Part shown: positions 37,233-50,500 of the stretch, piece by piece
How the letters are laid out: each line of letters opens with the position of its first letter
Numbering within the stretch: the stretch's first letter is position 1
From: Enoplolaimus lenunculus
Lineage: Eukaryota; Nematoda; Enoplea; Enoplida; Thoracostomopsidae
Assembly: GCA_030248215.1 (NCBI GenBank)
Contig: JASANG010003755.1
Span: forward strand, 124,001-188,000
Length of the DNA: 64,000 bases
Direction: 5' to 3'
Program-made: the position numbers and the translations under genes
The notes under the pieces: generated by a model
The model's database searches: none
What the model was told of the DNA's origin: nothing
What the model saw: only the letters and a program-made list of their open reading frames with translations

Positions 37233-40200
37233 AGATTAGTGTATAAACACAAGTTTTCTCACGCGACTAGAAATATAAAGCGTTTTTGTTCTTCAATCAA
37301 ATTTCAGACGAGCCTGAAAAGGGCACAATAAAAAGATATACTTAGTTTTCATTTCAGGTGAAAATCGATGCCAGTTTCCGGTATAGAAATGTTAATTAGG
37401 AATACCGTTATGTTAATGTTCAAAATTAGTTCTAAATGACGTATATACATCGCGCAATTTTTCATTAACTATGGTTTGCAATTGTTCGATGTCAAATAAA
37501 ACGGCAAAATTCATCCGAAATCATAAAAATTGAGTTTATCCGGTAGTTTTTTTGTTGAAATTTTAGAAAGCCCCGTGAGTATTTGCATACCTTAATTGAA
37601 TAGCAGAAAAATACCCGTTTTTGTTATTTTTGCTAACCGATTACTGTTTTCTCAATAATCATTAACAGGTGATAGGCTACACTGAAGCAAAATTTAAGTT
37701 TTGCGTATGCAGCATTGAACCCGATACCAAGAAATACCGGAGCCGGGTACTTACCTCAGTGTTACTAGTGTTTCTTGCAATGCCTGAGCCTGTCTTTTCG
37801 TATAAAGGTCACACCGAACCGAAATAGTGATTTTGGTCAGAAATAGCTCATAAGGTTAAGCGAACAAATTTAGATTCTGACTTTTTGATTAAAACTTCAA
37901 CAGCGCTCATTCATGAATCGGTTCTTGTACAGTTTGCGCCCATACTTAAAGCTAAGGCTTAGGCTCAAGATCAAACAAAACTTTAAGCTTATAATGCAAT
38001 TAGGTATGCCTTTTGCGACACCTACGCCTGTGAGTAACAGTGTATAAGTGTCAAAAATGTATTTACGAAATCAAAACTGACAATGTATCCTGTGCCTACC
38101 GTTTCGAATCTAAAGCTTAAAATCTATCAAGAATAGAGCTGTACTAAGAAGCCCACACAAATTATGCTCAAAAACAAACGAAAACCAACACAGGTGAAAA
38201 TGTTTTACTGTTATTTTCTATTCATACCGGTCGAGTGCGCAAGCATAAATTCGACAGTTTCACTTAGTTTGTGTTTTCACAACAAAGCAGCAACAAATTT
38301 GTGTTTGTATTAAACATTTTATTATACCTTGCATGCATATATACGTCAAAATGTCTACATAACAAATCGTTTTTACACATTTGGTGCCCAAATAAATTGT
38401 CTCATCAGTAGTCTCAGGGTAAAACCGGAGGTCTGTCTCGGGCTTCGGCTCCAGCAAAAAATGGACTTCCGGCTCCGGTATAGAATTTTTGCCAGACATC
38501 CCAGCAATTTCGGTAGCGAATTCGTACTTTTATACAAGATGCGCCATTCAGTAGGCTTCGTTGCAACTTTTGGAGGATTCTTAAAACTTTTGCATGAGAT
38601 TTATCAAAAAAAAGGCTTCAAGCACCAATTTCTAACAAAACATAATTAGTTTGGCAAATTCGGCATCGTTTTTATTGCCAATTTAGTTTCATCTGCGGCT
38701 CTGCCAAAGTCTGTTGACCTCCGGTTGTATCGTGGAATACACATATTTTCACATCCCGGTAGCCTCCTAACGTTCATCAAAAGCACCAAATATTAATAAT
38801 TTGAACTGAACACATCGTCACTGGCATAATTTTGAATTGTGAACATCATAGATTGATGTCAAGACAGAAATTAATTTAAAGATAAACACAAATTAGTTTG
38901 AAATAAAAGCATACTATAACGACCGGCTAATATGTGACTATCACAGCAAATAATCTGGTGTAAGGAGCATAACTGAATAGGTACAATACGCAGGAGCGAA
39001 GTATAACGGATCCAACAACGAAGAGGCGCAGTTACAGATGCAATATACACTTCGATGTAAAATGAAATTTTAGTATTTGAATCGCAGTTATAATACAACT
39101 TTGATTCTGAAAGCCTGCTTGGATTCAAAATCTCGTGCAAATTCCCCTAGCCACCTTCTGTCTACGACCTTGATGACTTATTCACGAATCTGCGGTTTTA
39201 CGAACAATACGAGACATGGAAACTGTGAAGTTGATACTCTTACGATTAGGCTTCTATTTAGGATTTGGCTTAGTTAATTTTTAGGCTTAGGTTACGCTTA
39301 TGTTTAGTAGAGAGAGGCCCCTATTGTTTACACAGCTTCCGTGATAATACTAAGTATTGTGGGTATTAATTTTTATGGACATCTCGTGTCCTAAGGCACA
39401 CCTTCAACTGAGCATACAAAATAAATTACTGCCACATTTTTAATTTCAACATAATGGCTCAAATTTACCATAGAACCCTTTACAAGGAATACACGACGAC
39501 AAAATCATTGCTTGGATTTCGATATAACTTACCATTACCAGTGAAAAAAAAACAAAAAAATCCATATTATTATTATACAACTAAATCTTTTGGGGTAATA
39601 CTACTTAATGCCTCCCTGATGGTATCAATTAAAAGTTCTACCCTTAATTGTAAATCATATTAATTGAGCCAAATATAATACGAAGCCTTGCAGCTTCTGG
39701 CAAGCCACCTAATGAGCGCACAAACCGCATTGCCGTTACGTTCTTTTCACACGAAAATGTTAAAATATATACATAAATTATATTTATTCTGTTCAGCGCA
39801 TTTTTTGCTCCAGCTAAAATGCACTCAGTTTACAAAAAGTTACCACTCATTTAAAAAGATTATTCCACATGAACACCAATATTAGACACGGGATGAATTT
39901 ATATAAAAATAAACAAACCAGAATTTGACAGCATAACAATTAACCACAAGCTTATTGAATGTCGTTGTTAACAATAAAAAATTAACTCATATTATGATTG
40001 TAGAAAATTATCATCAATAAACCTAACGCATTTTATGATGTTTGCCTAACGGAAACCAACGGAGATTAATTACCATCAATAAAAACGATTGTACAATGAA
40101 GTTTTGTTGTTACCACATTGTCAGTTACCTTATCAGGACTGTTAAAATACAACCAAATGACAACAAAGTTTGGCTTTCTTCAAACAAAATATTTCCGAAT

Positions 40201-41575
40201 AAAACTTGTAATATTGTCATACAACATGAAAACCGTAAGATTTTCATAAAACTAATAAACTGAATGTTTATACGCAAAAAAAAACACAAAAAAAGAATAT
40301 AAAAATCCCTTTCTTTTTCTCCCCACCTTTTTTTTAACTCTTCCTCGCCCAGTCGAATCCATAAGCCGAATTCAACAGTGTTCGGCAACAGAAACAAAAA
40401 AAAACACAAAAAAATACCAACAAAACCAAAAAAAACCCCCCCAAAAAACCATTGAGCGAAAATTTCACAAAAATTCAAATTTTTTCATATTACAAATCCA
40501 TGTGTTAAATTACCAAAGAAGGTTCTGAGAAACTAAAATATACAGAAGTTTATAAAATCCAACAATTTCACGAGGGTAAACATCAGATGAAGAATGGTCG
40601 AAATGAATCGACCGACCATAACTCATTTTAAAGAATAAAAGTCTCCAGTACAATTTACCAAACGATTTTAAAAATTTTCCAATTATGGCGCCATTTTCGG
40701 TTTTCGATTAGACTTAGGCTTAGGTTTAAACTTAACCTTTTGCGATAAGTGTACAAATACCCAATGAAATGCACGCGTACAATAGCAAAAGTTAATCAGC
40801 AAAAATTGAATAATAAAAAAAATTGCTCCACGATCAACTATAACACAGTAAAACAAAGATAAAAATAAATGGTTATGTCAATATTGAGATGTTGAAGCAA
40901 TGAAAACACAGCGTAAATCAATATTAATAAGCAAACAAACGAACAAGCAAGCAAACAAACAAACAAACAAACCGCAATATTCCAACAGAACTCCGATTCC
41001 ACCCAGTTTCAGTATGAAAACCAGTAATGTTATCATTGGATTTGAACGGATGTTATGATATCATTAAACATTTTAAAAATAAATCTTACCTTTTTTCAAA
41101 GAAATTCAACTATTTAAGAAACGGTCAGATAAATAATATGCTTAAAACCACGTCATATTAGCGTTCCAGTTACGAACGACAAAACACTGCAAGTTAACAC
41201 TAATCTGATTGAAAATAATGTAACGAGGGTACATGGTGATATGTAAACTTAAATTGCACTACATTAATAACGTTCGGTGTTCCAATTCCCCGGATAAAAA
41301 TCCGGTATCTTTTACGCACAACGTTTCATCCTACGTAGATAATAATACTACATAAATGAAAACAAGAACAACATACATGCATCTGGTTTCAAAGGCGTTA
41401 GCGGGGGGACATTGGTCAAGCCTACTTTGGAATTTTTGCCAAAGGGATTTGGAACTGGTTCAGCTAGTATATAACACAAGAAACCCTCATTCGAAATTTT
41501 TATATGCGGTCGGAAAATTTTTATAAATACATGTAAACCTTCAAATAACATAGAAAAGTTCTGATGTACATTTGA
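37233..41575. other. intergenic region between NAPE-PLD and SLC5 genes
   Basis: No gene is supported. Contents: a fragment with MITE-like CCGG-rich ends at about 38417-38490 (CGGCTCCGGTATAG), degenerate TTAGGC-type motifs at 37955-37985, 39245-39300 and 40708-40735, an A-rich tract at 40270-40460, and a CAAA microsatellite at 40931-40972. Open frames here are short and low-complexity. Confidence 0.6.
40931..40972. repeat. (CAAA)n microsatellite
   Basis: About ten imperfect GCAAACAAACGAAC to CAAACAAACAAA units, 42 bp. Confidence 0.85.
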
Positions 41576-44500
41576 TCAATAGCCGCCGTTTGAGAGAATG
41601 GAATGCTGTTGGTCGAGTGCATTGCGTGCGATTATAGGAGATGCCACAGAAAAAAATACATAAATAAATATCGCAACACTGAGAACAACTATGAGATTTG
41701 CAGTGAGGATTATCTTTTCTTTCGGTGATTGCCGAAGCTGTACAATTTTTTCAGTTTGCTCCTGAAATTCAAAACAATTACGATGCGGCGTATTACGGAC
41801 GTAATCAGTTGTAGCAAAAGGAATGCATAGCAAGTAGTAAAAATTTCATGTGAAGCATATTAAAAAAGTGAATACCGTGTCTGTAGATTCTGCATCCAAA
41901 GAAGCAATCTCCGTAAATTTAAGTGCCAAACCACTATACGCTATTTAACACTATTATGACACAATATTGTGGAAAGATATCTACGCACCACGGTTCAACC
42001 AGAACTCCTGATGCGGCCGGAATTCCTGCAAAAATTTATTTCCTGTTACTATTCCTGTATTCAAAATACGTAGGAATCGGAATTTTTACGGCTTAGCAAT
42101 TAATAAAAATTTAATAATTTGCATAAACTAACCTTTTGTTTTTGCATTTCTCTTGATCTGGCAAGTTTCGGATCTAAGCCAAGAAACCAGGTCACAGCTT
42201 TGACTAGCCATTTTCGAATTCTTTGCCATATTGACAATTCTGAAATAAGAATTCAATACCGGCAAAGCAATGGCAGGACACCTTATATTATTGCACAAAA
42301 ATTGCCATTCTAAATAACGTTACAAAAGCTTGCACGTGTGAATAAAGTTTTAGCTACCAGCAGGGTGCAGCCGGAATTCCGGTTCCGGCATTTTTTCACC
42401 TTCCGGTTCCGGTTCCGGTAAATTTTTACCGGATTTAAAAATTCCGGTGTTATAATTTGGCCGTTTTCTTAACTTTGCTAATTTTTAAGAATCTCTTTTG
42501 AAAGTCACTTGTACTCCGAATACGACGAAAATCTAAAATACAACAAATAAAATAAATACCTACGTTCGACTAAGGTTATTTCACAAATAATAGAGCAAAA
42601 CATAAGATTAAAATGAAATTTTTGGTGAAATGTATTTTTCACTTTCCGGTTCCGGTAAAATTTTCAAATTCCGGTTCCGGTAAATTGCAATTCCGGTTGC
42701 ACCCTGGCTACCAGGACCATAGCTTGGTTGACCCATGACCCTGCGAACCCCGCCTATGCTTCATGCTTTGAATTGCATTACTAAAACCTAAAGCCGTATT
42801 CCCGTCACACATCCAAATTTTTGAATCAAGAACTGGCAGCTATAACTCGCACAAAATACTTGCAGGTGCAAGTATTTACAAACAAACAAACGAACGCTAT
42901 TTTCATTCTGAATTTGAAATTTTTTGATTTGAAAACCGTTTCATACTGATACCATTATTTAGTGCATGAAAATGTAAAACAAGTGCCGTCACCATCGTCG
43001 TTAACTGCGAAATTTCCAATACGTTTAATATTTATATTATTTCAAGCCTGATGAATAAATTCAAAAGTATCAACTCATTCAAGAAGCGCTCAGCAACACA
43101 GTTTCCGATTGGCGGATCAAAAGGTATGTGAAATAAATTCAAGCGACCTCTAACTGCGCTCACAAGTGCTAAATAAATTTATGGCACGATTTCCAGTGAA
43201 TAATTTGCAGCTGCAAGAGTTGCGCAACACTGTGGGATGCTGAATTTTCACAACAGAAATAGAAGGTTTATGGTCTTTATGCCAGACGCCTGCTAATTCA
43301 AACCATATGACCTATCGTTTCCCATGTAAACTTCCTAAAATCTATAACTCCTCAGGTGGCCCATGGAACAGTTTATAACATTCTCTTCTTTGTTCTAATC
43401 GGTTATTCCATAGCCGGCATTCAGCCAAAAGCGGTCGGATTTTGAAAAATTTTGCATATTTGAGTTATTAATGATCTCGCCTGATCACTTTACCTATAAA
43501 TTTAAGTTTTTGAAGAAAACGTATTTTAGGTTGCAAGGATATCTGGTAAAACATGTTTAATATCCGACAATTCTTGGGCGAACGCCGGCCGGTACGTCAT
43601 AACTAAAGAGAAACCATCTACATACCATCGTGTACACCTTCATCACCCAAAGTAGCAGCTTGAAACGAAGCTTTTCGCAAAGGCACACCGGTTCTCTCGT
43701 CGACCGTAGATCCTATGGTTTCTGGCAGCTGTGATTGTTCAGGGTTCGATCCGGAATCGCTTGGTTTTAACTCGTGACTCGTTTTCGAACCTTTATTGCA
43801 AAATTTACTAGTCCGTACACTTTTTGCGTTGCTATCCGATACACTCTGAGGCGATTGTTTTAGTTTATTGTAGTCAACGTCATCCGGTCGACGTGACTGA
43901 TCGAAACGCGTCCAATAAGTCGTACGAATTAACTAAAAAATCAAATACATCACCAATTAACAGCTAGCTCTTCTACAAGTCCACCACAGCCTTAGACATG
44001 GCTAGGATTTCGGAAAATTCTTACCAAAGCTTTATCTTAAACCTAAAGCTTTGGCCAAACAGCTACCTGAACCTCAGACTAACCCTGAACATTAACCTTA
44101 AATATGAGGGGAATGTGTAATAATTTTTACCACTTCAAAATTGAACTAACGACCTGTGGCACCATGATATAATTGATTTTGGATAGTGTTATAACTGTTC
44201 CGTTTATACTGACAAATTTAAACACAAACTAACGCTCAGAATCAGAGCAATTTCATCAAAGAAACGCCCAAGGGTATTCAGAGACTACGCGAACGGCTGC
44301 CTCTGCTCAACCAACAAATCTATGTTTGATATTCTACGCTTTCAACACCCACACATTTTGTTTCCATGCCCATGCCGTTTCCATGACGTTGGTCACTATA
44401 GTGTAGAAATCTTCATTCAATCACATATTTGCTTTAATTTACCGTTACTTATAAACCACGAGCGTAGCCAGGATTTATTTCAGGAAGGGTATATCATCTA

Positions 44501-47500
44501 TCAAATTTTAGGCGAGACCACCGTAGCAACCAAATAACCTTGTTTGGCCTTCTGCATCCAAAGGGTTACTCTGAATCCTGTTGTAGACCTAACAAAGTTT
44601 ATATATACCTTTATCGGTACTTATTTACTTTCCCCATAAATAACGAACCAAAAACCTAAGCCTAAACCTGCGAATAAATATAAGCTTAAACCTAAACCTA
44701 CGCCGAAACCGAAGCATGACATGAATACGTATTTAATAATAATATAAATACCGTAAGCAAAAACTTTCGCCTTCAATTAAATTAACCCGTGTGATGGGAA
44801 ACTAAACAATGACCCCCTCATCCTCATTCTCAGGCGCATAGCAAAAGTGTCTGATGCGTCTAGAGACCACCGAAACTATGAAAAACACCCGTTTTGCGCT
44901 TGATGGAAACGGATCTAATGCTCGAATTACCGCCAGTTTCTCGCTGGTTTCGCTCGCGAAGTTATCTTGTCAAGCTTTCCTGCCAATTGAAAATCATAAG
45001 TACGGAGCTGCTCATCAGTGCACACATCCCTTGTTACTTACCCTCCATTCTTCTGGTTTTGGCGTCATTAAGCTTACAACAACGCATACTATCACTGTCA
45101 GCCAAAACAGAAGTAACGCAAAATACATATAATGAACTCTTGACACCATGAGCGGCCGCGTATCCGGTTGCCCGCACATCGGCGCAGTGTATACAAAATC
45201 GAGAATCATACGTACCACGCCGACCATAAATCCAGTCATAAGACCCCAGAATGCGCCCTGAAGTCAAAAAAACTTACCAACCGCAATTCATATACTGCTT
45301 GCGAAGGGGGTAATTACACATGCTGTATACCAGTGTAGAGTAACGAACAATCCTTATTCACACAGAAACAAAATTCTTTTTCTAACCAGCTAAACACATA
45401 GTCAGGACTTTGGAAACAATACAGGTCATATTTGCCAACAAAACTTCGAAGAAGACGTCTTATGTTAAAACTGAAAAAGTATACTAAAAACAACTGCTGA
45501 TATCCCAAAAGCGGATTTTTGTTGCAACAGTTACAACAAGTCGTAGTGTGACTACATGTATTGACCGAAGGACAGACATACTTAAGCAAATAAGCTAATA
45601 TGCAAATTTGTTATTATATAACTATTCATTTAACGGTATGGGAAATTTGTAATTTATACGGTTTCCTCGCACCCAAAACACTACAGTCACCCTAATAATT
45701 AGTGAAATATTGTAAAAAGTGCTAATTTAGGCTTACCAATTATGCTAATATGCAAATTAGCTATTAGCTAACTGTTCAATTATCGTTGGAAGGTTTGTAG
45801 ACAATTTATTCAGATTCTCCGCACCCAAACACCGTTTACTGTGAAATTAGATTGCTTGTAACCCTAATAGTGAAACAATGTAAAAAGATCTAAATTTGGC
45901 TTAACTAATTATGCAAATTAGCCTGTCGCTAATAAACGGCTTAAAATTTTAAAACCCCAATGCGAGGTTTACACCCCAGGATTATTGGCTTTCAAACAAA
46001 AAAGTTTATCAAAATTGGTTCAGTGGTTCCTGAGATTCTTTTTGGACGGACAGACGGACGGACAACCACAATTCGCCCCCCGTGCATAAAGCATACAACG
46101 CTCCGCGAAACTCAGAGCTTTGCTCGAAGTTTCGCTTACGTCCATAAATACCTGGACCCGGAAATTTCCTGTGAAAATACCCGAAATAACCGGACTCGGA
46201 TACAACTCTATTTTTAATTCCTGCTCTGTGGCAACGCAGTTGCTACCCAAGATGTTTCGCATGTAACTTACATACCTGTTCGTTACACCGCTTCCACAAT
46301 ATGGCAAGTAAATAAACTGCTGCAATAGGAGGCGCAAGATACGCTGCGATTGCCTGAATATACGTATAAAGTTGACCACCTTGCATATGTTCAATCACAG
46401 GAACCCACGCTAAACTTAGCAGAACCATTACAAGAACGAAGACTCTGAAACCAAAAACTTAGTAACGTCAAACTAATAATAAAACCATTGAATACAGCAA
46501 AATAAAATTACATTCTTTAAAATTATGAAAAAATACGCGCTACTTATTATTTTCCTGAGGGATAAACTTAAGCATAAGCTACAACTGGTGTTCAGACCAG
46601 GGCTATGCCTAACCCCAAGTCTGGATCAGGGCGTATCCAAGGAAAAGATAGGTACAGATATATAACCGAAATTCAGGAAAGACTGCAAAAACGCAATTTT
46701 ACCGTGTAGAATAACCTGCAGAGATTAAAAAATTTTCGCTCGCTCGCATAACATTTGCACGTTAATTTATGTCATTTCCAAATAAAATAGTGACTACGCC
46801 CCTGGTCTCGCTCTCAGGCTATTTTATTAGTCCAGTCATTAACTGTGTGTGGGGAGGGGGCATTTTACAGGCCAAAAGCAAACAAGCATCATATCTGCAA
46901 CGATACCTTCCAACAATCAGTTTTTCGCGTTCACAACAGTCTCGTCGAAACCACGTCCAAATGTCAATAGTGAACAATGTTGCTGAGCTATTAAAGATTG
47001 AGGTTAGGTCCGACATCAACGCGGCCAAAAGTACAGCCAACATTACTCCGCGAAACCCTACAGACAGTGAAAAAATCTCATGTTAAGAAACTCGAAGCGA
47101 TGGCTGTTTTGGCCCGTATCCAGCTAATCACACCAGCAGGTCACAAATTTTTGCATGTAGGACGTGTATGCAAGGATTTCCGATGACTTACAAGCGAGGA
47201 TGGTATAATTCTACTGGAGTCACAATTTTTCTAAAGACAAGGGCTGGAAACCCCTCCTGGTGCCGCTATGACTACAGGTCAGTGGGTGCTTCTGTAAAAG
47301 ACGAACGAATAAAAAATCTGAGCAACACAACAGATTGAAAACAGGGAAAATAAATCATCTGGAATTTAAAAGCAAACTATATACATAACCCTTGGCAGAG
47401 TGCAGTGAAATAACACTGATAAAATGTACTGCGACATACGTATTAAAAATCGAATCCACAGCTAAGTATCCTTATTCTTGCATTTGTACATAATAGTGCA

Positions 47501-50500
47501 TCCAGGATTTTTGATGGGGAAGAATAACTTTTGTGTATAGAAATTTTAGTTTTAAAGTGCATTTTTGAGCAATTTTTTCCATAATTGAAAATTTACCAAT
47601 TGCGCTGAAGATGTAAAAGTTTTGAATTTGTGAGGTAAATTGGCCATATATTTCACCTATTTGGACTGTAAAGACATTGACACACTCGGATGAACCATTT
47701 GCATCGCAAAATTTTAAACTACAGGGCCGATTGAGAGATACATCCACCCAAACCCCTTTCCCTTGGATCTGCCACTGGTTGTACCTTCTTTGCTTCTGCC
47801 CAACACCACATTTAAATCCAAATGGTGCCACCCCGGCCTAGGACTCCCCAACAAGAGTGGGGTCACAACCAAGATTTCGTATTCTCGCGCGTTTTTTCAC
47901 TATCATATCTGGCGCAGTGCCCCGTTTCAAAAATTTCTGTATCCACCAATGCATAACACCGAATCTCTATCACGTACCATCGTCCATTTCTTCAACGACC
48001 AACTTCGGATATGCAAGATTCGAACAACTAACGGGATTATCACAAATTTCGGCACATCGTGTCACACATGCAATGCTTTCACGATAAAACACACGACTTG
48101 CCATACCAGGCAACACCAACAAAAACAGTGGTAAAATTTTCAAATACCCGGCGAGAATGGTCGCACCTTGAGCGTGGGATAAACTTTTTGCTGCAAGCGC
48201 TCGTTGGACAATCATCTGAAAGCAATCATAAATACTTCAAAAACATTTAAATTTGCATAAATAAAGCATTTTTACTTCCAAATGCGAAGTGAGAGCGGTT
48301 TTCACGGCTCTGTACACTTCAGCTCTCACATGCTTGGGCTTAGGCATAGGTTTCGAAAAATGCTTTCCTAAGCCTAAGACTACATTTTTGCAAGAGCCTT
48401 TGCCCAAAGCACACTAGTCTAAGCCTAAACGCAATCCTACCCCTTGATTTTAACTGTGGGTGAGGCGATCCAAGCGGCTAAACTTGAGACAAGCAGAATT
48501 AAAACATTTTTCGCCTCAAAAGGTAGAGAGTTGTTTTCTTACAACCGTGAAATTTAGATGTAAATCATAAGTTTCGTGGTTATCTAAACAATTGCAAACT
48601 CTTCAAATCTCCCAGTAAAGCCATCATGATACAGGGGCGGATCTGTTACATTACAATTCTGTTTAACGCTCCGTCGACTAGCCATTACCTGATCTGCGCC
48701 CCAATACCAAATCGACGCCGGGCTCTGTCCGAGCAAAAATCCAGGCCATGGCAAATCTGCGTCTGACGGACCACGCAACATTGTGAACGCTTCAATTTTT
48801 GGATAGCCACACGTTGAATTTTCAATTGCATCATACGGGATCGTGGCCATATACTTTTCAACCAGACCAGTATAACCACCTACTTTAATCATTGTATAGA
48901 TCGATAGTCCACTTGCTCCTACCAGCATCACAATACACTGCAGTGCATCCGTGTAAATGACCGCTGTAAGGCCGCCTTAAAATATAAAAAATCACTGTTG
49001 TGTATACTTAATTATTTTATTATATTGATTATGTATTTATTTACGCAAGACATCTTTAACAATAAACGCGAAGAATATTGCAATTCATAAGCGTTAAGTC
49101 CGAATGATCGCTTGATAATTAAATTATGAAAGCAGCAATCAAGCAAAACTAATTTTGAGCTACGTGACAAAACGTATTCAATATATCGACACTCAAATTT
49201 CAAGATGACATTTTGCAACCTTATCATCGGAAAGTTCGATGATCAAACAGAAGAGTATAAAAACAAGTCACCCGAAGCAATAAAAAACTTTCCTTCACTG
49301 CTTTTACACTTTGAGCACAAATTTGGCACAAATAGACCTTTTGGTTGCCTACTGGGCCACAAATAGGCGTTTGCGGCATGAGATATAGGTATATATTGCA
49401 TGAGATATAGGTATACATTGCTTTCTCCGCAGAATGCATTCGGTTGCACAATCATTTCTAAGAAATAACCGACTCTTGTACAGTTTCTCAGCACATTTAA
49501 AGTTACGGCATAGGCTTAAACTTAAGCTTAGATTTAACCCTAACCTTAAGAGGTACAAGAGCCGCATGAACAAGGCACTCTTTCTTGGACTAAAAATAAA
49601 ATATTATTTAAACAAAAGCACTAGCATTCTACGCAATAAAATAAAAGAAAAATAACAAACAAACCCGCATGCATTAAGTAGTGGCTAAGTTTTAGTTGCA
49701 CTAGAAAAAATAATAAAAACATAACCTGTTACTGTACAAATCGCAGTCATTGTAAGCACTAACACAATACCAATATAAATATTCCAATGCAGCGCTTCTT
49801 GAACAAACAGGGCCCCCGAGTACATATTCACCTGCAAAAATATACAAACGCAGGTCCGTAACGAACTCGAGACAACATGCCAGATGAAGCGAGATAATAT
49901 TTTAAGAGCAGTGTAAATGCACAAATTTCAAACGAACTACAAATTATAAATGATTTGTTGGCTGGCAATACTGATTCCATTGCCGCCCTTGGCTTAGTGT
50001 TGTTTTGAAAGTTGAACAAAACATAATTACTGTACATGGAATACTGGAACGCAACCGCTTATGTTACTAACCCATGGGAAGGCTTGATTTCACAGCACGA
50101 AAATAGGTAATATTTGCATTAGTCAAGGAAAATTTTTATTTTCAATGTCCAACTTTTGCGCTATGGTGTACAAGTAAATTATCGGTACCGGTATCCGAAT
50201 ATCCGTATCCCTATTTTATTGAATTGATTCAACACTACTCTGGCTATCGCCCCTCCCAAACAAAAAACTATAATACTGCAGTGACAGATAAATTCAACAA
50301 GCTTGCATGCGATTAAATCACAACACACGGCAAGACTCAGTTCAGTATCCAACTATTTAAACAACAAACCGTGACCTCAATTGGGCGTAACATCTATTGC
50401 CAGTAAATAATACGTCTCCAAGCAATCGAAGTATAGCAGCTGAGGTTCTCAAATTCCGTACGGTAGCAAGCAAAATAAATTTACGCATAACATATGCCAA

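Noticed and set aside
46769-48134. Plus-strand open frames opposite SLC5 exons 7 and 8
   Set aside because: They are antisense shadows of exons whose minus-strand reading matches SGLT sequence in order.
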